Shown here piece by piece: positions 33,313-42,314 of a stretch of DNA of 64,000 bases; position 1 is the stretch's first letter, and each line of letters begins with the position of its first letter. The stretch covers positions 1,178,001 through 1,242,000 of the forward strand of contig CAWIUT010000001.1 of NCBI GenBank assembly GCA_963839365.1, given 5' to 3'. The stretch is from DASSKA01 sp963839365. GTDB taxonomy: Bacteria; Actinomycetota; Actinomycetes; Propionibacteriales; Nocardioidaceae. Below the pieces are notes generated by a model. The model was not told where the DNA came from. It saw only the letters and a program-made list of their open reading frames with translations, and did not search any database. The position numbers and the translations under genes were made by a program.

Positions 33313-33343
33313 AGGTTATCCCACGAGGACGGGATGGCCCAAA
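33313..33343 (-). promoter_or_regulatory. Possible promoter of tRNA-Leu
   Basis: On the reverse strand TTTGGG and GATAAC are separated by 17 bases, with the -10-like element about 15 bases before the tRNA 5' end. The -35 match is weak. This is a prediction from spacing only. Confidence 0.3.
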
Positions 33344-33433
33344 CCGGTTCCTCGGTCGACTGGGACAGCCCGTTACGATTCACTGCAGGCGGGGTCAGAC
33401 CGGCTTCGTCGGCGTGCACGGAAGGAGGCTCGG

Positions 33434-34165
33434 GTGGGTGTTCTCAACCGCTTCGAGAACCGGCTCGAGCAGCTCGTGTCCGGGGCCTTCGCGCGTGCGT
33501 TCCGCAGCGCTGTGCAACCGGTCGAGCTGGCCTCCGCGCTCCAGCGCGAGGTCGACAACTCCGCGCAGATCCTGTCGCGGGACCGCCGCCTGGTGCCCAA
33601 CAGCTTCCACGTCGAGCTGTCCCCGGCGGACTACGAGCGACTGTCCCCCTACGGAACCACGCTCGCCGAGGAGCTCACCGACATGCTGAGGGAGCACGCG
33701 CACGAGCAGAACTACGTGTTCACCGGGCCGGTGTCGATCGCCTTCGACCAGGCCGACGACCTGAGCACCGGCCGCTTCCACGTGCGCAGCGCCGCGATGG
33801 CACGGGTCACGCCCGCCGACGAGCGCAGCGTCACCGACACCGCGGTCCGCCGGGCACACGTCGTGCTGGAGGTCAACGGAGTCCGCCACCCGCTGGAGCC
33901 GCCCGGCCTGGTCATCGGCCGAGGAACGTCCGCGGACCTGCGTATCAACGACCCGGGCATCTCCCGCCGGCACGCCGAGATCCGCGTGGTGCCGGGTGGC
34001 ATGGTCCCGCAGGTGAGCGTGGTCGACCTCGGGTCCACCAACGGGTTGTTCGTCAACGGCCAGCGGGTGCAGCAGGCCACGCTGGACGACGGCTCGGAGC
34101 TTCGGATCGGCAACACCACGATGACCGTGCGGCATCTGGTCCAGCAGGAGGGCGGGGATGTCTGA
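33434..34165 (+). CDS. fhaA: FHA-domain protein FhaA (DUF3662 + FHA)
   Basis: This phosphothreonine-binding adaptor of the cell-wall kinase operon has 243 residues. The N-terminal DUF3662 domain (1-125) begins VGVLNRFENRLEQLVSGAFARAFRS. The C-terminal FHA domain (about 150-240) has LVIGRGTSADLRINDPGISRRHAEI and VVDLGSTNGLFVNGQRV, with the Arg, Ser and Asn residues that bind phosphothreonine. In mycobacteria FhaA binds phosphorylated PknB substrates and the flippase MviN. The GTG at 33434 is chosen because GGAGG is five to six bases upstream. The 3' end overlaps fhaB by 8 bases. Confidence 0.95.
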   Translation: MGVLNRFENRLEQLVSGAFARAFRSAVQPVELASALQREVDNSAQILSRDRRLVPNSFHVELSPADYERLSPYGTTLAEELTDMLREHAHEQNYVFTGPVSIAFDQADDLSTGRFHVRSAAMARVTPADERSVTDTAVRRAHVVLEVNGVRHPLEPPGLVIGRGTSADLRINDPGISRRHAEIRVVPGGMVPQVSVVDLGSTNGLFVNGQRVQQATLDDGSELRIGNTTMTVRHLVQQEGGDV

Positions 34166-34661
34166 GCTGACGCTCACCCTGATTCGTTTCGCCTACCTGG
34201 CGATCCTGTGGATCTTCGTGCTCTCGGCCGTCTCCGTGATCCGCTCGGACATGTTCGGAGCTCGCGTGGAGCAGAGCCCCCGGGCGGAGCGGCGGGCCCA
34301 GAAGCAAGCCCAGAAGGAGGCCCAGAAGGAGGCCCAGAGACAAGCCGGGCGCAAGCGGCGCGCCCGGGGTGCGCCCACCAAGGTGGTGATCGTGGACGGC
34401 GAGAACGCCGGGGAGAGCATCCCGCTGGACGGCGCCCCGCTGCTGATCGGTCGCGGACCGGATGCGGCGATACGCCTCGATGACGACTACGTCTCCACCC
34501 GGCACGCCCGCATCGCGGCCTCCGGGGACCAGTGGTTCGTCGAGGACCTGGGTTCGACCAACGGCACCTACCTCGGCTCCCAGCGACTCACCCAGCCGAC
34601 GGTGATCCAGCCCGGCAGCCAGATCCGGATCGGCAAGACCACGCTCGAGCTCGAGAAGTAA
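34158..34661 (+). CDS. fhaB: FHA-domain membrane protein FhaB
   Basis: This 167-residue protein has an N-terminal membrane helix (LIRFAYLAILWIFVLSAVSVI), a charged linker with QKEAQKEAQRQA repeats, and a C-terminal FHA domain (about 80-165) with LLIGRGPDAAIRLDDDYVSTRHARI and VEDLGSTNGTYLG. The mycobacterial homologue (FipA/FhaB) interacts with FtsZ and FtsQ when phosphorylated. It is translationally coupled to fhaA by an 8-base overlap and precedes pstP by nine bases. Confidence 0.94.
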   Translation: MSELTLTLIRFAYLAILWIFVLSAVSVIRSDMFGARVEQSPRAERRAQKQAQKEAQKEAQRQAGRKRRARGAPTKVVIVDGENAGESIPLDGAPLLIGRGPDAAIRLDDDYVSTRHARIAASGDQWFVEDLGSTNGTYLGSQRLTQPTVIQPGSQIRIGKTTLELEK

Positions 34662-34670
34662 GCCTTGTCG

Positions 34671-36188
34671 ATGACCGTGCCGACTCTGAGCCTCCGGTAT
34701 GCCGCGCTCTCCGACGTGGGGAGGGTCCGCAAGGACAACCAGGACTCCGGCTTCGCCAGCGAGCACCTGCTCGTGGTCGCCGACGGGGTTGGCGGTGCGG
34801 TCCGCGGCGACCTGGCCAGCAGCACGGCGGTGCAGAGCCTGCGCCGGCTCGACGGGCCCGCCCCGGAGAACCTGCTCGAGGCGCTCGCCGGCGCGATCCA
34901 CCGCGCCCACGACCGCATCGCCGAGCTCGTGGAGGCCGACCCAGAGCTCGACGGCACCAGCACCACCGTGACCGCCGCGCTCTTCGACGGGGGCCGGCTC
35001 GCGGTCGGGCACGTCGGCGACAGCCGTGGTTACCTGTTCCGCGGCGGCGAGCTGCGCCGGCTCACCAAGGACCACACCTTCGTGCAGACGCTCGTCGACG
35101 AGGGGCGGATCACCGAGGAGGAGTCCCGGGTCCATCCGCACCGGAACCTGATCCTGCGAGCGGTCGACGGGGTGCACGAGGCCGACCCGGATCTCGACCT
35201 GGTCGAGCTCGAGCCGGGCGACCGGATCCTGCTGTGCAGCGACGGCTGCTCGGGGGTGCTCGACGACCGCAGGATCGCCGACATCCTCGGCACCGGCTCG
35301 GTCGACTACGCGGTGGTGGAGCTGGTCCGGGCCTCGCTGGACTCCGGCAGCACCGACAACGTGACCTGCGTGGTCGCCGACGTGGTCCCCGATGTGGTGG
35401 CCGGGGCCGGCCCCGGGGGCGAGGGTCCGGCGGCGCCCACGACCAGCCAGAAGTCGATGGTCGTGGGCGCGGCTGCCGAGCCGACCCGCCGTGCCGGCGC
35501 CAAGAGCCTGTTCCGCGGGCACCGCAGCGGCGATACCGGCGAGCTCCAGCCGGTGGGCGACGACGGCTCCGACGACGTGGACCCCGAAGAGCTGCGCTAC
35601 GCGCCACGCCCGCCGCGCCGCTTCGTGTGGCTGCGCCGGGTCGCGGTGCTGGTCGTGCTCGCCGCACTGGTGTGGGTGCTCGGCACCCTGGGCTACCGCT
35701 GGACGCAGAACCAGTACTTCGTGGCAGCCGACGGCCCCAACGTGGCGATCTTCAAGGGAGTGCAGGCCGACCTGCCCGGCTTGACCCTCAACCAGATGTA
35801 CGAAGAGACCCGGGTCACCCTGGCCGCCCTGCCGGCCTACCGCGCCGCACAGGTGCGGGGCGGGATCGACGCCGACAACCTGGCTGACGCGCACAACATC
35901 GTCAAGCGCCTCACCGGCCTGGCGCGGGTCTGTCCGACGCCGAGCCCCACCCCGACCCCCTCGCCCACCAAGACCGGGCACCACCACAAGTCGAAGTCCC
36001 GGCAGCGCCCCGGTTCGGGCAGCACGGCCGGGGCTGCCGGCCCGACCGCGTCGCCGGCCCCCAGCTCGAAGAACAGCCCGAGCTCCGGCGCCACCGGCGG
36101 GGCCACCCCCGGGGGCTCCGCTCCGCTCCCCACGCCGCTCCCCAGCCCGACACTGGCGCCGCCCGACTGCATCAGGGCGACCTCATGA
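34671..36188 (+). CDS. pstP: PP2C-type protein serine/threonine phosphatase PstP
   Basis: This membrane phosphatase of 505 residues reverses PknA/PknB phosphorylation. The catalytic domain (1-240) holds the metal-binding aspartates in VRKDNQDSGF, VVADGVGG and LLCSDGCSG with GSTDNVTCVV. A juxtamembrane linker leads to a helix at about 320-340 (VAVLVVLAALVWVLGTLGY). An extracellular region then ends in a Pro/Thr/Ser-rich tail of about 95 residues. ATG 34671 is chosen over an in-frame TTG six bases earlier. It lies in the conserved operon order between fhaB and rodA. Confidence 0.95.
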   Translation: MTVPTLSLRYAALSDVGRVRKDNQDSGFASEHLLVVADGVGGAVRGDLASSTAVQSLRRLDGPAPENLLEALAGAIHRAHDRIAELVEADPELDGTSTTVTAALFDGGRLAVGHVGDSRGYLFRGGELRRLTKDHTFVQTLVDEGRITEEESRVHPHRNLILRAVDGVHEADPDLDLVELEPGDRILLCSDGCSGVLDDRRIADILGTGSVDYAVVELVRASLDSGSTDNVTCVVADVVPDVVAGAGPGGEGPAAPTTSQKSMVVGAAAEPTRRAGAKSLFRGHRSGDTGELQPVGDDGSDDVDPEELRYAPRPPRRFVWLRRVAVLVVLAALVWVLGTLGYRWTQNQYFVAADGPNVAIFKGVQADLPGLTLNQMYEETRVTLAALPAYRAAQVRGGIDADNLADAHNIVKRLTGLARVCPTPSPTPTPSPTKTGHHHKSKSRQRPGSGSTAGAAGPTASPAPSSKNSPSSGATGGATPGGSAPLPTPLPSPTLAPPDCIRATS

Positions 36189-36216
36189 CCCGTCCCGCGA
36201 CTTCCGGGAGGACCCG

Positions 36217-37593
36217 ATGAGCGGCGTCGCCGTCCCGCAAGGCTTTGTGCACCGGCGCCGCCGGGGCGCGGAGCTGTTCTTGCTGGTCATCAGCCTGGTC
36301 GTCGGCATCGGCGCGTACGCCGCGGTCGGTCTCGGGGTGAAGGGGCAGGTGCCCAGCGACATCTACACCTACGGCGGGTGGCTGGCGCTGCTGTGCATCG
36401 GGGCGCACGTCGTGGTGCGGCTGGTGGCGCCGTACGCCGACCCGGTGCTGTTGCCCGTGGTGGCCGCCCTGAACGGGGTCGGGCTCGCCGAGATCCACCG
36501 CCTCGACCTGAGCGGCGCCGCCGGCACCGGTCACCTCGCGTCGAAGCAGCTGATCTGGATGAGCGTCGGCGTGGTGCTGTTCGTCGCGGTGCTGTTCGGG
36601 CTGCGGGACCACCGCCGGCTCCAGGCGTTCACCTACTCGTTCGGGCTGGCCGCGATCGTGCTGCTGCTCCTGCCGATGCTGCCCGTGCTCGGCGAGACCA
36701 TCAACGGCGCCCGGATCTGGATCCACCTCGGCCCGATGAGCTTCCAGCCCGGCGAGGTCGCGAAGATCGCGCTGGTGCTGTTCTTCGCCGGCTACCTGGT
36801 GGTGCACCGCGACGCCCTGGCGCTGGCGGGCCGCCGCTTCGGGGGGATCGACTTCCCGCGCGGCCGTGACCTCGGTCCGATCCTGGTGATGTGGCTGGTC
36901 AGCCTGGGCGTGCTGGTCTTCCAGAGCGACCTGGGCTCCTCGCTGCTGTTCTTCGGCCTGTTCGTGGTGATGCTGTACGTGTCCACCGAACGGCCCGGCT
37001 GGCTGCTGCTCGGCGCGGTGATGTTCGGCGCCGGCTCGTACTTCGCCTATCTGCTCGTCGCGCACGTGCAGGTGCGCATCGACGCCTGGCTGCACCCGTT
37101 CGCGCACGGCGTGAACTCCTACCAGCTGGTGCAGGGGCTGTACGGCATGGCGTGGGGCGGGGTGGCAGGCCGCGGTCTCGGCCAGGGTTCGCCGCAGCTG
37201 ACGCCGCTGAGCTACTCCGACTTCATCATGAGCGCGCTGGGGGAGGAGCTCGGACTGACCGGCGTGATGGCGCTGCTGGTCCTCTACGGGCTGATCGTCG
37301 AGCGCGGCCTGCGGATCGCGCTGATCTGCCGCGACCCGTTCGGCAAGCTGGTCTCCACCGGGCTCGCGGTCGCGTTCGCGCTGCAGGTCTTCGTCGTGAT
37401 CGGCGGCGTCACCCGGCTGATCCCGCTGACCGGGCTGACCACGCCGTTCATGTCCTACGGGGGCTCCTCGCTGGTGGCGAACTGGGTGATCATCGCGCTG
37501 CTGCTGCGGATCTCCGACCACGCCCGCCAGCCACCTCCCGTTCTGAGCGGCCCGTCCGAGGACGACGCCACCCAGGTGGTGAGCATGCGATGA
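36217..37593 (+). CDS. rodA: SEDS peptidoglycan glycosyltransferase RodA/FtsW family
   Basis: This is a polytopic membrane protein of 458 residues with about ten helices. SEDS signatures are GARIWIHLGPMSFQPGEVAKIALVLF, including the catalytic-region WxxLGxxxFQPGE, and MSYGGSSLVANWVIIALLLRI near the C-terminus. It polymerises lipid II into glycan strands together with the class B penicillin-binding protein encoded 28 bases downstream. Its position in the kinase operon points to the elongation (RodA) rather than division (FtsW) role. GGGAGG lies before the ATG. Confidence 0.94.
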   Translation: MSGVAVPQGFVHRRRRGAELFLLVISLVVGIGAYAAVGLGVKGQVPSDIYTYGGWLALLCIGAHVVVRLVAPYADPVLLPVVAALNGVGLAEIHRLDLSGAAGTGHLASKQLIWMSVGVVLFVAVLFGLRDHRRLQAFTYSFGLAAIVLLLLPMLPVLGETINGARIWIHLGPMSFQPGEVAKIALVLFFAGYLVVHRDALALAGRRFGGIDFPRGRDLGPILVMWLVSLGVLVFQSDLGSSLLFFGLFVVMLYVSTERPGWLLLGAVMFGAGSYFAYLLVAHVQVRIDAWLHPFAHGVNSYQLVQGLYGMAWGGVAGRGLGQGSPQLTPLSYSDFIMSALGEELGLTGVMALLVLYGLIVERGLRIALICRDPFGKLVSTGLAVAFALQVFVVIGGVTRLIPLTGLTTPFMSYGGSSLVANWVIIALLLRISDHARQPPPVLSGPSEDDATQVVSMR

Positions 37594-37621
37594 GACACCC
37601 CACGCGACCACGGGGGCGCCG

Positions 37622-39085
37622 ATGAACCGCCCGATCCGGATCATGTCGATCTTCTGCATGCTGCTGTTCATCGCGCTGCTGGCCAACGCGACGTACCTGC
37701 AGTACTTCCGGGCCAGCGCCCTGGACTCCCACCAAGACAACACGCGGGTCCGGAACGCGGAGTACTCCCGCAAGCGCGGCGCCATCCTGGTCGGCGGCAA
37801 GTCGATCGCGGAGAGCAAGCCGGTCAAGGACCAGTACAAGTACCTGCGCTTCTACCCCGAGGCGAAGAAGTACGCGGACCTGACCGGCTACTACTCCTAC
37901 ATCTACGGTTCCAACGCGCTCGAGTACACCCAGAACGCGATCCTCTCGGGCAGCGACCCACGGCTGTTCGTGAACCGGCTCGGCGACCTGCTGGGCAACA
38001 GCGCCCCCAAGGGGGGCAGCGTGACCCTGACGGTCAACCCCAAGGCGCAGGACGCCGCCTACAAGGGGTTGAAGGCGCTCGGCCCGCACAGCGCGGGGGC
38101 GGCGGTCGCGCTGAACCCGTCGACCGGGGCGATCCTGGCGATGGCCTCCACCCCGAGCTACAACCCCAACCGAATGGCCTCGCACCACTTCAACGCGGTG
38201 CAGAAGGCCTGGAAGAACCTGAACAACAACCCCGCCCAGCCGATGCAGAACCGGGCGATCCAGGAGATCTACCCGCCCGGGTCCACGTTCAAGCTGGTCA
38301 CGTTGTCCGCAGCGCTCTCGAGCGGCCGGTTCACCCCCAAGTCCCTGGTCCCCGGCGGCACGCGGCTGAACCTGCCGCAGACCAGCACCGACCTGGTCAA
38401 CGAGAACGGCATGTCGTGCGGGGGGAACAAGATCACGCTCACCCAGGCGCTGGCGGTCTCCTGCAACGTCTCCTACGGCTATGTCGGGCTCACCCTCGGC
38501 GCGGAGGCACTGCGCAAGCAGGCGGAGAAGTACGGCTTCGGGCAGCACTACCTCAACGACCTCAACGGGCAGGCGGCCAGCAGGTTCCCCAAGAACGCGG
38601 ACCCCCCGCAGACCGCGCTGTCGGCCATCGGGCAGTACGACGTGGCGGCGACCCCGCTGCAGATGGCCATGGTGGCGGCCGGGATCGCCGACGGCGGCAC
38701 CGTGATGCGGCCCTACCTCGTCGACGAGGTGCGCGCCCCTGACCTGTCGGTGCTGGACAAGACCTCGCCGGAGCCGCTGCACAGCAACGTGGTCAGCCCG
38801 CAGGTGGCACGCGAGATCACCACGATGATGGAGGCGGTGGTCCAGTACGGCACCGGCACCACCGCGCAGATGCCCGGCATCAAGGTCGCCGGCAAGACCG
38901 GAACCGCGCAGACCTCGCCGTCCCGGCCGCCGTACGCATGGTTCGTGTGCTTCGCGCCGGCCGAGAACCCCAAGGTGGCCGTGGCGGTGCTGGTGCAGAA
39001 CGCCAACGTGACCCGCAGCGAGATCTCCGGTGCCCGCCTGGCTGCGCCGATCGCCAAGGCGATCATGCAGGCGGTGATCCGATGA
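37622..39085 (+). CDS. pbpA: Class B penicillin-binding protein PbpA
   Basis: This D,D-transpeptidase of 487 residues cross-links peptidoglycan and partners RodA. One N-terminal membrane helix (MSIFCMLLFIALLANATYL) is followed by the dimerisation region and the transpeptidase domain. The acylated serine is Ser221 in PPGSTFKLVT, the second motif is Ser-Cys-Asn (AVSCNVSYGY, about residue 280), and the third is Lys-Thr-Gly in GKTGTAQT. The stop overlaps the pknA start by four bases (ATGA). It is normal in length for the mycobacterial PbpA/Streptomyces PbpA group. Confidence 0.95.
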   Translation: MNRPIRIMSIFCMLLFIALLANATYLQYFRASALDSHQDNTRVRNAEYSRKRGAILVGGKSIAESKPVKDQYKYLRFYPEAKKYADLTGYYSYIYGSNALEYTQNAILSGSDPRLFVNRLGDLLGNSAPKGGSVTLTVNPKAQDAAYKGLKALGPHSAGAAVALNPSTGAILAMASTPSYNPNRMASHHFNAVQKAWKNLNNNPAQPMQNRAIQEIYPPGSTFKLVTLSAALSSGRFTPKSLVPGGTRLNLPQTSTDLVNENGMSCGGNKITLTQALAVSCNVSYGYVGLTLGAEALRKQAEKYGFGQHYLNDLNGQAASRFPKNADPPQTALSAIGQYDVAATPLQMAMVAAGIADGGTVMRPYLVDEVRAPDLSVLDKTSPEPLHSNVVSPQVAREITTMMEAVVQYGTGTTAQMPGIKVAGKTGTAQTSPSRPPYAWFVCFAPAENPKVAVAVLVQNANVTRSEISGARLAAPIAKAIMQAVIR

Positions 39086-40473
39086 CCCAGGACCGGCTGC
39101 TGGACGCCGCGGAGCGGTACCGCCTCGAGGACCGGATCGCCACCGGGGGGATGGGCGAGGTGTGGCGGGCCACCGACACCGTGCTGGACCGGCCGGTGGC
39201 GGTCAAGCTGCTCAAGGACGAGTACGCCGGCGACGAGACCTTCCGGGCCCGGTTCCTCAGCGAGGCGCGGCATGCCGCCGCGCTGCACCACCCCAACGTG
39301 GCCTCGGTGTTCGACTTCGGCGAGTCCCGGGACTCCGGCACCCCTCGGCCGTTCCTGGTGATGGAGCTGGTCCCCGGTCAGCCGTTGTCCGCGTTGCTGC
39401 GACCCGGCGAACCGCTGCCGCCGGAGCGCGCCGCCGCCCTGGTCGCCGACGCCGCCGACGCGCTGGCGGCGGCCCACGCGATGGATGTCGTGCACCGGGA
39501 CGTGAAACCGGCGAACCTGCTGGTCACCCCTGAGGGTCGGGTGAAGATCACCGACTTCGGGATCGCCCGGGCCGCAGGCGCCGTGGCGCTGACCCAGACA
39601 GGACAGATCGTCGGCACGCCGCACTACCTCTCCCCGGAGCAGGCGGAGGGACACGTGGCCACGCCGGCCAGCGACATCTACGCGCTCGGGGTGGTGCTCT
39701 ACGAGTGCCTGACCGGGAAGCGGCCGTTCGACGCCGAGAACGCGACCGGCACCGCGCTCGCCCACCTGCTGCAGCCGACGCCCGAGCTGCCGGAGCGGGT
39801 CCCGGAGCCGTTGCAGCGCGTGGTGGGGCAGGCGATGGCCAAGGACCCGTCGGACCGGTTCACCTCGGCCGCTGACATGGCGAGCGCCCTTCGCGGCGCT
39901 CGAGGCGCCGGGGTCTCCGCCGCGGCCGGGTCCGCACCGAGCGCCACTGGTCCGGAGGGAACCCGGCTCCTCACCCGACCACCCGCCCGCGGCCGCCGGA
40001 GCCGCCGGGTCCCGGCGTGGCTGCCGTGGGTCGTCGTCGGTGCGGCGCTCGTGGCCGCCATCGTCGCGGTCGCCGTGCTCACCAGGGCTTCCCAGCCCAC
40101 GGCACCACCCCGGCCCGGTGCGACCAAGAGCTCCTCCGCGCCGCAACGGATCCGGGTGCGGGCCGGCAGATACCTCGGCATGCCGGTCGGCCAGGCCGCC
40201 GACCTGCTGGCACGACACTTCAACCCACGGCAGGTGCTGGTCGACAACCCGGGTGGCCGGGTCCAGGGCACGGTCGCGGGCGTGCACCCGCACGGGCTGG
40301 TGAGGACCGGCCGAGTGGTCACCCTGAAGGTCTGGGGCCCCGCCCCGGCGCCTCCCGCGCACCAGGGTCCGCCGAAGCCCAAGCACGGGCCCGGCAACCC
40401 GCCCAAGCCGAAACCTGCCAAGGACGGGCACAACCACGACCACGCCAAGGCGAAGGGCAAGAAGAAGCCATGA
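39082..40473 (+). CDS. pknA: Serine/threonine protein kinase PknA
   Basis: This transmembrane Hanks-type kinase has 463 residues. The glycine loop is IATGGMGEVWRA, the ATP lysine is Lys42 (VAVKLL), the catalytic loop is HRDVKPANLL, the metal motif is DFG in ITDFGIARA, and the activation loop is LTQTGQIVGTPHYLSPEQ. A membrane helix lies at about 312-334 (LPWVVVGAALVAAIVAVAVLT). The extracellular part holds one PASTA-like unit (RYLGMPVGQAADLLARH ... VVTLKVWG) and a Lys/Pro/His-rich tail. It is coupled by 4-base overlaps to pbpA and pknB. Mycobacterial PknA lacks a PASTA unit, so this copy is a somewhat richer version. Confidence 0.95.
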   Translation: MTQDRLLDAAERYRLEDRIATGGMGEVWRATDTVLDRPVAVKLLKDEYAGDETFRARFLSEARHAAALHHPNVASVFDFGESRDSGTPRPFLVMELVPGQPLSALLRPGEPLPPERAAALVADAADALAAAHAMDVVHRDVKPANLLVTPEGRVKITDFGIARAAGAVALTQTGQIVGTPHYLSPEQAEGHVATPASDIYALGVVLYECLTGKRPFDAENATGTALAHLLQPTPELPERVPEPLQRVVGQAMAKDPSDRFTSAADMASALRGARGAGVSAAAGSAPSATGPEGTRLLTRPPARGRRSRRVPAWLPWVVVGAALVAAIVAVAVLTRASQPTAPPRPGATKSSSAPQRIRVRAGRYLGMPVGQAADLLARHFNPRQVLVDNPGGRVQGTVAGVHPHGLVRTGRVVTLKVWGPAPAPPAHQGPPKPKHGPGNPPKPKPAKDGHNHDHAKAKGKKKP

Positions 40474-42302
40474 CGAACGGACACAACGGTGGCCCGGACC
40501 CGGAGCGCCGCAGCGCCGGCACGGGCATCCGCGTCGGTGACCGCTACGAGCTCGGCGAGCTGCTCGGCCGTGGCGGCATGGCCGAGGTCCGCAAGGGCAA
40601 CGACGTGCGCCTGGGTCGCGTGGTGGCGGTCAAGCGGCTGCGCACCGACCTGGCCAGCGACGCCACCTTCCAGGCCCGGTTCCGTCGTGAGGCCCAGTCA
40701 GCGGCCTCGCTGAACCACCCGGCCATCGTCGCGGTCTACGACACCGGGGAGGAGCACGGTGTCGAGGGCAGCGACGTCCCGCAGCCCTACATCGTCATGG
40801 AGTACGTCGCCGGCCGCACGCTGCGGGACATCCTGCGCGAGGGCCGCAAGATCCTGCCCGAACGCGCCCTGGAGATCACCTCAGGCGTGCTGTCCGCGCT
40901 CGACTACAGCCACCGCGCCGGGATCGTGCACCGAGACATCAAGCCCGCGAACGTGATGCTCACCCCCGCGGGTGACGTGAAGGTGATGGACTTCGGTATC
41001 GCCCGGGCTGTCGCGGACGCCTCGTCGACGATGACGCAGACCGCGGCCGTGGTGGGGACCGCGCAGTACCTCTCCCCGGAGCAGGCGCGCGGGGAGACCG
41101 TCGACTCCCGCAGCGACGTGTACTCCACCGGCTGCCTGCTCTACGAGCTGCTGACCGGCCGCCCGCCGTTCGTGGGGGAGAGCCCGGTCTCGGTGGCCTA
41201 CCAGCACGTCCGAGAGCAGGCGGCCCCACCGTCCTCGCTGGACCCCGACCTGCCGTCCGGGGTGGACGCGATCGTCATGAAGGCGCTCGCCAAGCGGGTG
41301 GAGGACCGCTACCAGAGCGCGGCGGCGATGCGGGCGGACATCGAGCGCTTCCTCGCCGGCAAGCCGGTCACGGCGCCCGTCGTACCCGCCGACGACGACG
41401 CGACCGCGTTCATCCCGCCCGGCCCGGAGACCGAGTCCACCTCGATCTTCGCCGGCGGGGTGGCCGACGAGGAGGAGCAGCGCTCCCGCAAGCGCTGGCC
41501 CTACGTGCTGCTCGCGCTGCTCGTGCTGGCCCTGGTCGCGGTCGCCGCCGTGTTCGGCCCGATGCTGTTCAGGTCCGCACCGGCGCAGAAGACGGTGCCC
41601 ACCTTGATGAACCTGACCCAGTCGCAGGCCCAGCACAAGCTCAAGCAGGCCGGTCTCAAGCTCGGGACGGTCGCCCACAAGCCGTCAGCAGGTGTGCCCA
41701 AGGGCAAGGTGATGGCGCAGGATCCGAAGCCGACGGCCACTGTCGCGCCCGGATCCCCGGTGAACATCACGGTCTCGACCGGCAAGCCGACGGTGATCGT
41801 GCCCTACGTGACCGGCATGGACAAGAACGCCGCGAAGCAGAAGATCGAGAACGCCCACCTGCGCGTCAAGCTGGTCCAGCACCAGTCCGACTCGCCCAAG
41901 AACACGGTGATCAACACCAAGCCCGGCCAGGCCGAGAAGGTGTCGAAGGGCTCGCTGGTGGTCGTGTACTACTCCGCGGGCCCGCACAAGGTGCCGAACG
42001 TGGTGGGGATGGGCCAGAAGCACGCCGTCCGGGTGCTGAAGAAGGCCGGCTTCGTGCCGAGCATCACCCACGACTCGCAGACACCCTCGCAGAAGGGCAC
42101 GGTGCTGCAGCAGAGCCCGTCGGCGTACTCGCACCAGCCGCAGGGCACCACGGTGGTCATCACCGTCTCGAGCTACCAGACACCCTCGCCGTCGCCGACG
42201 CCCACCCAGCCGACGCCGACCACGCCCACACCGACGGGTCCCACGAGCACGCCGAGCCCGAGCGTGACCAGCTCGCTGCTGCCCAGCCCGTCCTCGCAGT
42301 AG
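40470..42302 (+). CDS. pknB: Serine/threonine protein kinase PknB with PASTA repeats
   Basis: This is a 610-residue master kinase of cell-wall growth. The N-lobe has LLGRGGMAEVRKG and Lys55 (VAVKRL). The catalytic loop is HRDIKPANVML, followed by MDFGIARA and the phosphorylatable activation loop STMTQTAAVVGTAQYLSPEQ. A membrane helix is at about 341-366. Three extracellular PASTA repeats follow (from TVPTLMNLTQSQAQ, IVPYVTGMDKNAAKQ and KVPNVVGMGQKHAVR), which bind muropeptides or lipid II, then a Pro/Thr/Ser-rich tail. It is last in the operon. PknB substrates include the FHA proteins and PbpA/RodA-linked factors in relatives. Confidence 0.96.
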   Translation: MTNGHNGGPDPERRSAGTGIRVGDRYELGELLGRGGMAEVRKGNDVRLGRVVAVKRLRTDLASDATFQARFRREAQSAASLNHPAIVAVYDTGEEHGVEGSDVPQPYIVMEYVAGRTLRDILREGRKILPERALEITSGVLSALDYSHRAGIVHRDIKPANVMLTPAGDVKVMDFGIARAVADASSTMTQTAAVVGTAQYLSPEQARGETVDSRSDVYSTGCLLYELLTGRPPFVGESPVSVAYQHVREQAAPPSSLDPDLPSGVDAIVMKALAKRVEDRYQSAAAMRADIERFLAGKPVTAPVVPADDDATAFIPPGPETESTSIFAGGVADEEEQRSRKRWPYVLLALLVLALVAVAAVFGPMLFRSAPAQKTVPTLMNLTQSQAQHKLKQAGLKLGTVAHKPSAGVPKGKVMAQDPKPTATVAPGSPVNITVSTGKPTVIVPYVTGMDKNAAKQKIENAHLRVKLVQHQSDSPKNTVINTKPGQAEKVSKGSLVVVYYSAGPHKVPNVVGMGQKHAVRVLKKAGFVPSITHDSQTPSQKGTVLQQSPSAYSHQPQGTTVVITVSSYQTPSPSPTPTQPTPTTPTPTGPTSTPSPSVTSSLLPSPSSQ

Positions 42303-42314
42303 CCCGGGCACCGC